DNA of 64,000 nt, from assembly GCF_902729445.1 (NCBI RefSeq), contig NZ_CACVCE010000012.1, forward strand, positions 202,986 to 266,985, written 5' to 3'. The DNA comes from Magnetospirillum sp902729445. Lineage in GTDB: Bacteria > Pseudomonadota > Alphaproteobacteria > Rhodospirillales > Magnetospirillaceae. A program made the translations under genes and the position numbers. This document shows positions 45,058 through 53,123 of the stretch, piece after piece; position 1 is the first letter of the stretch; each line of letters starts with the position of its first letter. The notes under the pieces were generated by a model. That model had not been told where the DNA came from and made no database searches. It was given only the letters and a program-made list of their open reading frames with translations.

Positions 45058-47033
45058 CCCAGCACGAAATGGAAGACGGTGCCGCCGCTTGCAGCCTCGT
45101 CGACCCAGATGCGTCCGCCGTGGCGTTCAACGATGCGCTTGCACATGGCCAGGCCCATGCCGACGCCGGGGATGGCGCTGTGGGTGTGCAGCCGCTTGAA
45201 GATGGTGAAGACCTGGGTGCGAAATTCCGGGGCGATGCCGATGCCGTTGTCGGTCAGGCTGAAATGCCAGCTTAAGCCCTCGGCCCGGCATTCCAGGGCG
45301 ATGACCGGGGCGGCCTCGGGGCGGCGGTACTTGATGGCATTGCCGATCAGGTTCTGGAACAGCTGGATCAGCTGGATCTCGTCGCCGGTGACCACCGGCA
45401 GCGCCGGGATGGTCAATTGGGTCCCGGAATCGGCGATGGCTGCCCGCAAATTGTCGCCGACCACCGCTAAGACCTTGTCCAGGCTGACCGGCTCGAAATG
45501 CTCGACCAGCGCGTTGACGCGGGAATAGTCCAGCAAGCCATCGACCAGCGCCACCATCTGCTTGGCGCCCCGGACCACGAAGCCGACGATGTCGGCGCCG
45601 TCCTCGCCCAATTGGGGGGCGTAGCGGCTTTCCAGCAATTGGGCGAAGCGGATCACCGTGTTCAGCGGCTCGCGCAGATCGTGCGAGGCGGCATAGGCGA
45701 AGCGTTCCAGGTCGGTGTTCGACCGGCTCAGCGCATCGATGGTGCGGGTCAGCTGGTCCTGGGCCTGTTTGCGTTCGTCGATGTCGCGCACCACCACCAG
45801 CAGCCGCTCGGGGCCGTCATCGATGAAGGCGCGGCGCATACTGACCTCGACCCAGAACAATCGGCCGTCCATGCGCCGGGCGTACCATTCGAAGCATTGC
45901 GGTCCGTCGGCCGAGCGGGCGATCCAGGCCATGGCCTCGGCCTCGCCATAGGGCGGGCTGCCTTCGCTCAGGTCGTTGACGCGAATATCGGCCAGGGCCT
46001 CGGTGCGCAGGCCGTACATGTCGCGCATCCGTTGGTTGGCCATCAAGATGGTCCCGGTGTCGGCATCGTGGATGAAGATGGCGTCGCTGATATTGTCGAA
46101 AATGGTGCGGAAGCGCTGCTCGGACATTGCCAGCCGGTCCAGGGCGCCCCGCAGCTCGGCGGTCTTGATGCGGACCCGGCGCCTAAGCGACCATGCCCAT
46201 GCCGCCAGGCCCAGCCCGGCAACCACCGCCATAATGGCCGCGACGGTGACATTGTGCCGCCATTCCTCGTCCTCGGCGCTGATCAGGCCCTGGCCCAGCC
46301 AGCGTTTGTCGATCTCTTGCCGCTCGGCGGCGCTGATCTGGGCGAAGCCCTGCTCGATCAGGCGGAAGGTCGCGGTCTGGCCCTTGCGCACCGCCCAATG
46401 GAACTGGCCGGTGTAAAGCGGCGGCGAGGTCAGGAACCGGCGCTCGAGTCCCTTCTTGGTCAGGAAATAGATCGCCGGCGGCTTGTCGATGCAGAACACC
46501 TTCAATTCGGCGGCGGCGGCGGCGTCGGCCATCGCCTCGTAGCTGGGATAGGGCTTGACGGTGTCGATGCCCCTTTCCGCCAGGACGTCGATGCAGGCGT
46601 CGCCGGCCTTGACCCCGACGGTGAAGCCCTTGACGGTCGAAGCGTCCTTGATGCCCGACAGATGGGCGTCGAACACCAGCGGCACGTCGATGGTGGCGTA
46701 GGGGCCCGAGAAATCGTAGATCTTCTCGCGCGCCGGGTTGCGGAAGATGGTGTCGATGGCGTCGGCCTTGCCGGCGTTGAATTCGGCCAGCGCCTGGCCC
46801 CAATCCAGGCCGCGCAGGGTGACCGGAATGCCGGTCTTCTTGGACCACAGCGCCCAGACATCGACCAGGATGCCCTGCAGATTGCCGCCGCCATCCTTGA
46901 AGACGTAGGGCGGATAATTGTCGTCCATGACCACGGTGATCGAGCCAGGCGCGGCGCCCGTGGGCCATGGAAAGGCCGCCATCGCCAAGATGGCGAAAGC
47001 TGCCAACAGGCCCTTCAACGGCCGCATGCCCAT
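45051..47033 (-). CDS. Hybrid sensor: periplasmic SBP-3 domain, PAS, histidine kinase
   Basis: Membrane sensor kinase of 660 aa. After a signal sequence (LLAAFAILAMAAFPWPTGAA), residues 30-255 form a family 3 solute-binding domain (ITVVMDDNYPPYVFKDGGG, GQALAEFNAGKADAIDTIF), as in BvgS/EvgS-type sensors. One helix (AAIMAVVAGLGLAAWAWSL) leads to a PAS domain (FRTIFDNISDAIFIHDADTG). HisKA has the phospho-His in ASHDLREPLNTVIRFAQLL. The HATPase has NLIGNAIKYRRP, DNGIGIAPEF and GVGMGLAMCKRIVERHGG. It probably binds an amino acid or other small ligand. No response regulator is adjacent. Confidence 0.9.
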   Translation of the reverse strand: MGMRPLKGLLAAFAILAMAAFPWPTGAAPGSITVVMDDNYPPYVFKDGGGNLQGILVDVWALWSKKTGIPVTLRGLDWGQALAEFNAGKADAIDTIFRNPAREKIYDFSGPYATIDVPLVFDAHLSGIKDASTVKGFTVGVKAGDACIDVLAERGIDTVKPYPSYEAMADAAAAAELKVFCIDKPPAIYFLTKKGLERRFLTSPPLYTGQFHWAVRKGQTATFRLIEQGFAQISAAERQEIDKRWLGQGLISAEDEEWRHNVTVAAIMAVVAGLGLAAWAWSLRRRVRIKTAELRGALDRLAMSEQRFRTIFDNISDAIFIHDADTGTILMANQRMRDMYGLRTEALADIRVNDLSEGSPPYGEAEAMAWIARSADGPQCFEWYARRMDGRLFWVEVSMRRAFIDDGPERLLVVVRDIDERKQAQDQLTRTIDALSRSNTDLERFAYAASHDLREPLNTVIRFAQLLESRYAPQLGEDGADIVGFVVRGAKQMVALVDGLLDYSRVNALVEHFEPVSLDKVLAVVGDNLRAAIADSGTQLTIPALPVVTGDEIQLIQLFQNLIGNAIKYRRPEAAPVIALECRAEGLSWHFSLTDNGIGIAPEFRTQVFTIFKRLHTHSAIPGVGMGLAMCKRIVERHGGRIWVDEAASGGTVFHFVLGQ

Positions 47034-47187
47034 CGTGACGCCCCTATGCCGCCATACATCCGGAAGGGTATTCCCTTGGCAATAGCACGGCTAGGGAAAT
47101 TTGGAAGACATTGTTCGCCTGGAATACAATTTTCTTGACGATTTTTGTTTCCATGGTGAACAATATCCTCACGCTCAGGAGCCGCCC

Positions 47188-47652
47188 ATGACCGCCCGCC
47201 GCAAGCCTGCCATCATCGAGACCGGATCGCTGTCCTACGGCATGCTGCCGGGATTGCTGGGCTTCCACCTGCGCCGCGCCCAGGTGTCGCTGTTCAAGCA
47301 TTTCGCCCGCACGGTGGGCCAGGTGGCCGGCATCACGCCGGGCCTGTTCGGCATGCTGCAGGTGATCGCCGCCAATCCCGGCCTGGCGCAAAGCCGCCTG
47401 GCCGAGGCGATGGAGGTCGAGCGTTCGACCATCGTCAAGGTTGTCGACCAACTGGAAGCGCGCGGCCTGATCGTGCGCGAGCCGTCGGCGGTCGATCGCC
47501 GCTCGCATTGCCTTGAGCTGACCGAGCTGGGCCGATCCGAGCTGGCCCGCATGGAGCAACTGGTCCTGGCCCACGAGGCCGAGCTGGCCGCCAGATTGAC
47601 GCCCGAGGATCGCCAGGAACTGACCCGCCTGCTGATCCAATTGGCCGACTGA
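47188..47652 (+). CDS. MarR-family regulator
   Basis: Winged-helix repressor of 154 aa. The HTH covers ITPGLFGMLQVIAANPGLAQ followed by SRLAEAMEVERSTIVKVVDQ, and the wing is the DRRSHCLELTELG type. It stands 20 bases ahead of hcrC in the same direction and is probably the regulator of the operon. MarR proteins that bind aromatic acyl-CoA esters (for example in 4-hydroxybenzoate or hydroxycinnamate pathways) make 4-hydroxybenzoyl-CoA a reasonable effector, by inference. ATG 47188 has AGGAG 7 bases upstream. Confidence 0.88.
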   Translation: MTARRKPAIIETGSLSYGMLPGLLGFHLRRAQVSLFKHFARTVGQVAGITPGLFGMLQVIAANPGLAQSRLAEAMEVERSTIVKVVDQLEARGLIVREPSAVDRRSHCLELTELGRSELARMEQLVLAHEAELAARLTPEDRQELTRLLIQLAD

Positions 47653-47672
47653 CAACCCAAGGAGAGCGCGCT

Positions 47673-48140
47673 TTGAAATCCATCCTGGCCCTGACCGTCA
47701 ATGGCCGTCGCCGCGAGGACCTGGTTCCCGACGGCATGCTGCTGATCGATTACCTGCGCGATTTCGCCGGCCTGACCGGCACCAAGCAGGGCTGCGACGG
47801 CGGCGAATGCGGGGCCTGTACCGTGCTGGTGGACGACCGCCCGCGCCTGGCCTGTTCGACCCTGGCCCATCAGGTGGCGGGCAAAAGGGTCGAGACAGTC
47901 GAGGGACTGACCCGGTCCGGCCGGATGAGCGCCCTGCAGCAGGCCTTCCACGAGAAGCTGGGCACCCAGTGCGGCTTTTGCACGCCGGGCATGATCATGG
48001 CGGCCGAGGCCTTGCTGCGCAAAAACCCCGATCCCAGCCGCGAGCAGATCAAGGCGGCCCTGGCCGGCAATCTGTGCCGCTGCACCGGCTATGTGAAGAT
48101 CGTCGAATCGGTGGAAGCCGCCAAGGGGGTAAGCCCATGA
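47673..48140 (+). CDS. hcrC: 4-hydroxybenzoyl-CoA reductase, [2Fe-2S] gamma subunit
   Basis: Iron-sulfur subunit of 155 aa of the xanthine-oxidase family. The plant-type cluster motif is GCDGGECGACTVLV (residues 39-52) with a later C. The second, all-helical domain has the CGFC...CRC set in QCGFCTPGMIMAAEAL and GNLCRCTGYVKIVE. Electrons from ferredoxin pass through it to the Moco. TTG start at 47673 has AAGGAG 9 bases upstream. The stop overlaps the hcrA ATG. Confidence 0.92.
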   Translation: MKSILALTVNGRRREDLVPDGMLLIDYLRDFAGLTGTKQGCDGGECGACTVLVDDRPRLACSTLAHQVAGKRVETVEGLTRSGRMSALQQAFHEKLGTQCGFCTPGMIMAAEALLRKNPDPSREQIKAALAGNLCRCTGYVKIVESVEAAKGVSP

Positions 48141-50461
48141 CCGCCCGCAAACTGGACAAGGCCGCGCGCACCGGCAATGTCGGGGTGCCGACGCCCCTGG
48201 TCGACGGAATCGAGAAGGTCACCGGCAAGGCCAAATATACCGGCGACATGAAGGCCACCGACGCCCTGGTCGGGCGCATTCTTCGCAGCCCACATCCCCA
48301 TGCCTTGATCAGGTCGATCGATCTGTCGGCCGCCCTGGCGCTGGACGGCGTCGCCGCCATCTGCACCTGCGATGATTGCGACAAGCCTTACGGTGTGCTG
48401 CCCATCGCCGAGAACGAATATCCGCTGGCCAAGGGCAAGGTGCGCTACCGCGGCGACCCGGTGGCGGCGGTGGCCGCCATCGACGAGGAAACCGCCGGCC
48501 GTGCCCTGAAGCTGATCCGCGTCGAGTACGAGAAGCTGCCGGCGGTGTTCGAGGCCAGGAAGGCCATGGCTCCGGGCGCGCCGGTCCTGCACGACGACAA
48601 ACCCAACAACGTGCTGCGCGACGTCCACAACGAGTTCGGCGATGCCGAGGCCGGCTTCAAGGCCGCCCATCTGGTGCGCGAGAAAAGCTTCCGTTTCGCC
48701 GAGATCAACCATGCCCATATCGAGCCCAACGCCACCCTGGCCGAGTTCGACGCCGAACGCGGCACCCTGACGCTGACCACCACCACCCAGGTTCCCTATT
48801 ACGTCCACCTGAAGGTGGCCCAGTGCCTGGAGATGGACACGGCGCGCATCCGCGTCATCAAGCCGTTCCTGGGCGGCGGCTTCGGCGCGCGCACCGAGAC
48901 TTTGCACCACGAGATCATCGCGGCCCTGCTGGCCCGCAAGGCGCAAGGCACGGTGCGGCTGATGCAAACGCGCGAGGAAACCTTCATCGCCCATCGCGGC
49001 CGCCCCGACACCGAGATCAAGCTGAAGCTGGGCCTGACCGAAGCCGGCCGCATCACCGCCTGTCATATGGAGGTGATCCAGCGCGGCGGCGCCTATGCCG
49101 GCTATGGCATCATCACCATCCTCTATTCCGGCGCGCTGCTGCACGGGCTTTACGACATCCCCAACATCAAGCATGACGGCTGGCGGGTCTATACCAACAC
49201 GCCGCCCTGCGGCGCCCAGCGCGGCCACGGCACCGTCGATCCCCGCGCCGCCTTCGAGGCGCTGCTGAACGAAATGGCGGTGGAATTGGGCCTGGACCCG
49301 GCCGATGTGCGCCGGGTCAATCTGATCGGCGCCATCCCCTACACCACCCTTTATGCCCAGAAGGTGATGAGCTACGGCCTGCCGGAATGCATCGACAAGG
49401 TGGTGGCGGCGTCCGGCTGGACCGAGCGGCGCGGCAAATTGGGGCGCGGCCGGGGCTTGGGGCTGGCCTGCTCGCACTTCGTCTCGGGCACCTCGACGCC
49501 GAAGCACTGGACCGGCGAGCCGCACGCCACCGTCAATCTGAAGCTGGATTTCGACGGCGGCATCACCATCCTGACCGGCGCCGCCGACATCGGCCAGGGC
49601 TCGAACACCATGGTCGCCCAGGTGGTCGGCGAGGTGCTGGGCGTCGATTGGGGCCGTCTGAAGGTGATTTCCGCCGACAGCGCGCTGACCCCCAAGGATA
49701 ACGGCTCGTACTCGTCGCGCGTCACCTTCATGGTCGGCAATGCCGGCATCGACGCCGCCAATGCCTTGAAGAAGGTGCTGGTCGAGGCGGCGGCCAAGAA
49801 GCTGGACGCCCATCCCGCCGACATCGAGGTCGAGGGCGAGCTTTATCGCGTCGCCGGCGGCCAGGACCCGGGCCTGGCTTTCCAAGAGGTGGTCAAGGCC
49901 GCGCTGATCGACACCGGCACCCTGACCGTCAAGGGCACCTTCACCTGCCCGACCGAGTTCATGGGCGACAAGAAGATCCGGGGCAGCGCCATCGGCGCCA
50001 CCATGGGCTTTTGCTATGCCGCCCAGGTGGTCGAGGCCAGTGTCGACGAGGTGACCGGCAAGGTCACCGCCCACAAGGTGTGGGTGGCGGTCGATGTCGG
50101 CCGCGCGCTCAACCCGCTGGCGGTGGAAGGCCAGATCCAGGGCGGCGTATGGATGGGCATGGGCCAGGCGATGAGCGAGGAAACCCGCTACGACGAAGGC
50201 CGCATGCTGCATGGTAATCTGCTGGATTACCGGGTGCCGACCATGGCCGAAAGCCCGGACATCGAGGTCTTCATCGTCGAAAGCATCGACCCCAACGGCC
50301 CGTTCGGCGCCAAGGAAGCCAGCGAGGGCATGCTGGCCGGTTTCCTGCCCGCCGTGATGGACGCGGTGTACGACGCCGTCGGCATCCGCCCCGATACCCT
50401 GCCGCTGACGCCCGACCGGATCACCGAATGGCTGGACGCCACCCAGGAGGCCGCCCAATGA
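48137..50461 (+). CDS. hcrA: 4-hydroxybenzoyl-CoA reductase, molybdopterin alpha subunit
   Basis: Catalytic Mo subunit of 774 aa, which removes the phenolic OH from 4-hydroxybenzoyl-CoA to give benzoyl-CoA in anaerobic aromatic degradation. Moco-binding signatures include FLGGGFGARTETLHHEI, GAAD followed by IGQGSNTMVAQVVGEVLG and the closing GPFGAKEASEGMLAGF with the active-site Glu. Subunit length and the special FeS-containing beta subunit next to it separate it from xanthine dehydrogenase. ATG overlaps the hcrC stop. Confidence 0.9.
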   Translation: MTARKLDKAARTGNVGVPTPLVDGIEKVTGKAKYTGDMKATDALVGRILRSPHPHALIRSIDLSAALALDGVAAICTCDDCDKPYGVLPIAENEYPLAKGKVRYRGDPVAAVAAIDEETAGRALKLIRVEYEKLPAVFEARKAMAPGAPVLHDDKPNNVLRDVHNEFGDAEAGFKAAHLVREKSFRFAEINHAHIEPNATLAEFDAERGTLTLTTTTQVPYYVHLKVAQCLEMDTARIRVIKPFLGGGFGARTETLHHEIIAALLARKAQGTVRLMQTREETFIAHRGRPDTEIKLKLGLTEAGRITACHMEVIQRGGAYAGYGIITILYSGALLHGLYDIPNIKHDGWRVYTNTPPCGAQRGHGTVDPRAAFEALLNEMAVELGLDPADVRRVNLIGAIPYTTLYAQKVMSYGLPECIDKVVAASGWTERRGKLGRGRGLGLACSHFVSGTSTPKHWTGEPHATVNLKLDFDGGITILTGAADIGQGSNTMVAQVVGEVLGVDWGRLKVISADSALTPKDNGSYSSRVTFMVGNAGIDAANALKKVLVEAAAKKLDAHPADIEVEGELYRVAGGQDPGLAFQEVVKAALIDTGTLTVKGTFTCPTEFMGDKKIRGSAIGATMGFCYAAQVVEASVDEVTGKVTAHKVWVAVDVGRALNPLAVEGQIQGGVWMGMGQAMSEETRYDEGRMLHGNLLDYRVPTMAESPDIEVFIVESIDPNGPFGAKEASEGMLAGFLPAVMDAVYDAVGIRPDTLPLTPDRITEWLDATQEAAQ

Positions 50462-51429
50462 ACCTGATGCCCGACCTGAAGACCGTCCGCCCCGCCAGCC
50501 TGCCCGAGGCCTGCAAGGCCCTGACCGAGGCCGGCGCCCACGCGGTGGCCGGCGGCACCGACCTTGTGCCCAATCTGCGCCGTGGTCTGTTGGAACCGGC
50601 CGTCCTGGTGGATTTGACCGCGCTTGAAGGTTTCGCCGCCATCGAACCCGCCGCCGAAGGCGGCCTGCGGCTGGGCGCCGGGGTCACCCTGGAAGCCATC
50701 GCCGAGAACCCGGATGTGCTGGCCACCTATCCGGGCCTGGCCCAGGCGGCGCTGGGGGTGGCCGGGCCGACCCACCGGGCGGCGGCGACCTTGGGCGGCA
50801 ATCTGTGCCAGGACACCCGCTGCGTCTTCTATAACCAAAGCGAATGGTGGCGGGAAGGCAACGGCTATTGCCTGAAGCTCAAGGGCGACAAGTGCCATGT
50901 GGTGGTGAAAAGCGACCGCTGCTACGCCACCTATCACGGCGACGTGGCGCCGGCCCTGATGGTGCTGGGCGCCACCGCCGAAATCGCAGGACCCATCGGC
51001 AAGCGTACGCTGCCGTTGGGCCAGTTGTTCGTCGAATCGGGGGCGGCCCACCTCGCGCTCAACCCCGGCGAGATCGTCTGTGCCATCCACCTGCCGCCGG
51101 CCGATGGCCTGCGCTCGGCCTATGAAAAGGCCCGGGTGCGCGACGCCGTCGATTTCCCGCTGGCCGGCATCGCCGTGTCCTTGCGCAAGGATGGCGCGAC
51201 CATCGCCGCGCTCAAGGTGGCGGTGACCGGGACCAATTCGGCCCCGGTCATGGTTCCCACCGACGGATTGATCGGCAAGGCCTGGGATGGCGACGCCGCC
51301 AAGGTCCTGACCGAAAGCGTGCGCAAGACCAGCCTGGTCTTGAAGACCACGGTGATGGGCGCCAAGTACCGCCGCAGGGTGGCGCAAGGCCTGGCCAAGC
51401 GCCTGATCGACCGGTTGTGGGAAGACTGA
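50458..51429 (+). CDS. hcrB: 4-hydroxybenzoyl-CoA reductase, FAD and [4Fe-4S] beta subunit
   Basis: FAD subunit of 323 aa. The FAD site is in AGGTDLVPNLRRG and TLGGNLCQDTRC. The diagnostic feature is a cysteine-rich insert of about 40 residues after the FAD loop, with five Cys in LCQDTRCVF, NGYCLKLKGDKCH and SDRCYATYHG. In Thauera aromatica HcrB such an insert binds an extra [4Fe-4S] cluster that reverses electron flow toward substrate. This supports HCR rather than xanthine or CO dehydrogenase. ATG overlaps the hcrA stop. Confidence 0.92.
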   Translation: MNLMPDLKTVRPASLPEACKALTEAGAHAVAGGTDLVPNLRRGLLEPAVLVDLTALEGFAAIEPAAEGGLRLGAGVTLEAIAENPDVLATYPGLAQAALGVAGPTHRAAATLGGNLCQDTRCVFYNQSEWWREGNGYCLKLKGDKCHVVVKSDRCYATYHGDVAPALMVLGATAEIAGPIGKRTLPLGQLFVESGAAHLALNPGEIVCAIHLPPADGLRSAYEKARVRDAVDFPLAGIAVSLRKDGATIAALKVAVTGTNSAPVMVPTDGLIGKAWDGDAAKVLTESVRKTSLVLKTTVMGAKYRRRVAQGLAKRLIDRLWED

Positions 51430-51433
51430 GATC

Positions 51434-52468
51434 ATGTCACTGACCGCCATCGGGCACGCGCCCTCGGACGACCAGCAGGTGCTGGAGGCGGCGGCCGGCT
51501 GGCTGGCCGACGGCGACCCGGTGGTGCTGGCGGTGGTGGTCTCGACTTGGGGCTCGGCGCCGCGCGGCGTCGGGTCATACATGGCGGTGCGCGAGGACGG
51601 GCTGTTCGCCGGCTCGGTCTCGGGCGGCTGCATCGAGGCCGCCGTAATCGAGGCCGCGCAAGACCTGGACCAGCCGATCCAGGTGATGGATTTCGCCATC
51701 GACGACGACACCGCGCGGCGCGCCGGCCTGCCGTGCGGCGGCAATGTGGTGGTGGCGCTGATCCGGCCCGATTCCGTTTTGCTGGCCCGTCTGGCCCAGC
51801 GCACCGCCCAGCGCCAGCCGGCCGCCCTGGTGATCGACCTCGCCTGCGGCCAGCAGACCCTGGTCGATTCCGTCGGCAATCACGGGCATCTGGCCCTGTC
51901 GGCCGAGGTGATGGCCGATATCGGCCAGCGCCTGGCGAGCGGCCAGTCGGGCTGCCCGACCGAGGGCCTGTTCGCCCGCATCCACGAGCCGGCCACCGTG
52001 CTGGTGGTGGTCGGCGCCGTCCACGTCACCCAGTCGTTGGTGGCCATGGCCGAACTGGTCGGCTTCAAGGTGGTGGTCGTCGATCCGCGCCGCGCGTTCG
52101 CGACGCCGGAACGCTTTCCCGGCGCCACTTTGATCAGCCGCCAGCCGGAAGAGGCGCTGCCCGAGCTGATCCTCGATTCCCGCACCGCCATCGTCACCCT
52201 GGCCCATGTCGCCGCCCTGGACGACGCCACCCTGATCCGTGGGCTGGATTCGGACGCCTTCTATGTCGGCGCCCTGGGCAGCCGCCGTACCCACGCCAAG
52301 CGTCTGCAGCGTCTGGCCGGGCTGGGGGTGGGCGCGGAAGCGCTGGCCCGCATCCATGCGCCCGTCGGCCTGGATATCGGCGCGGCCAATCCGGCGGAAA
52401 TCGCCGTCTCGGTCCTGGCCCAGATCATCGCCGCCCGGCGGGGCAAGCCGTCGCAGCGGGAATCATGA
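51434..52468 (+). CDS. XdhC/CoxI-family molybdoenzyme maturation factor
   Basis: Accessory protein of 344 aa that binds Moco, protects it and supports its sulfuration before insertion into xanthine-oxidase-family enzymes. The N-terminal XdhC_CoxI domain has VVVSTWGSAPRGVGSYMAV and SGGCIEAAVIEAAQ. The C-terminal Rossmann domain has VVVGAVHVTQSLVAMAE and FYVGALGSRRTHAKRL. It begins 4 bases after hcrB, so the partner is almost certainly HcrA. Confidence 0.93.
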   Translation: MSLTAIGHAPSDDQQVLEAAAGWLADGDPVVLAVVVSTWGSAPRGVGSYMAVREDGLFAGSVSGGCIEAAVIEAAQDLDQPIQVMDFAIDDDTARRAGLPCGGNVVVALIRPDSVLLARLAQRTAQRQPAALVIDLACGQQTLVDSVGNHGHLALSAEVMADIGQRLASGQSGCPTEGLFARIHEPATVLVVVGAVHVTQSLVAMAELVGFKVVVVDPRRAFATPERFPGATLISRQPEEALPELILDSRTAIVTLAHVAALDDATLIRGLDSDAFYVGALGSRRTHAKRLQRLAGLGVGAEALARIHAPVGLDIGAANPAEIAVSVLAQIIAARRGKPSQRES

Positions 52469-53040
52469 AGACCGCCGCCCTGGTTCTGGCCGCCGGTCTG
52501 GGCACCCGCATGGGCGGCGGCAAGATGATGGTGGAATGGAACGGCCGGCCGTTGCCGGTCTGGCCGGTGATGGCGGCGACCCAGGCCGGTTGCGATCCGG
52601 TGGTGGCGGTGGTCGGCCCGGACAGCGGCGAGCTGGATTCGGCCCTGCTGTCGGCCGGAGCCAGGGTGATGGTCAATCCCCGCCCCGGCGACGGCCAGGC
52701 CTCGTCGCTGGTGTGCGGATTGGCGGCTGTCGGTGGGGCCGATCGCTTGTTCGTGCTGCTGGGCGACATGCCGCTGGTCGGACCGCGCCACCTGCGCGCC
52801 CTGATGGCCGCCCTGGACCATGCCGGCGGCGCAACCATCGCCGCCCCGGTCTTCCAGGGGCGGCGCGGCAATCCGGTCTTGTTCGACAAAAGCCATTTCG
52901 CCGCTCTGGCGGCGCTGTCGGGCGACCAGGGTGCCCGCGCCCTGATCGGTGGGCCCCATACCATCCTGGTCGAGATGCCCGACGCGGCGGTGTTGGCCGA
53001 CATCGACACCCCGGAAGACCTGGCGACCCTTGGCGGCTAA
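52465..53040 (+). CDS. MobA-like nucleotidyltransferase, probable MocA (Moco cytidylyltransferase)
   Basis: Cytoplasmic enzyme of 191 aa with the NTP-transferase signature LVLAAGLGTRMGGGKMMVEW at the N-terminus, the metal-binding GDMPLVGPRHL, and GNPVLFDKSHFAALAALSGD late. This matches MocA, which makes molybdopterin cytosine dinucleotide, the Moco form used by many family members including HCR. ATG overlaps the xdhC stop. It completes the hcr maturation module. The difference from MobA is judged by context and overall pattern. Confidence 0.88.
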   Translation: MKTAALVLAAGLGTRMGGGKMMVEWNGRPLPVWPVMAATQAGCDPVVAVVGPDSGELDSALLSAGARVMVNPRPGDGQASSLVCGLAAVGGADRLFVLLGDMPLVGPRHLRALMAALDHAGGATIAAPVFQGRRGNPVLFDKSHFAALAALSGDQGARALIGGPHTILVEMPDAAVLADIDTPEDLATLGG

Positions 53041-53123
53041 GCGCTTCCATTGCGGGTTGCGTTTGGATAGAGTGGCCCTTCAAACGCGCATTGATCGTTG
53101 ATCATGCTCTGCTGGAGGGTGCG

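Noticed and set aside
48089..50458. Plausible-looking 789-codon minus-strand frame opposite hcrA
   Set aside because: hcrA carries all molybdopterin motifs on the plus strand; the reverse product is a compositional shadow.
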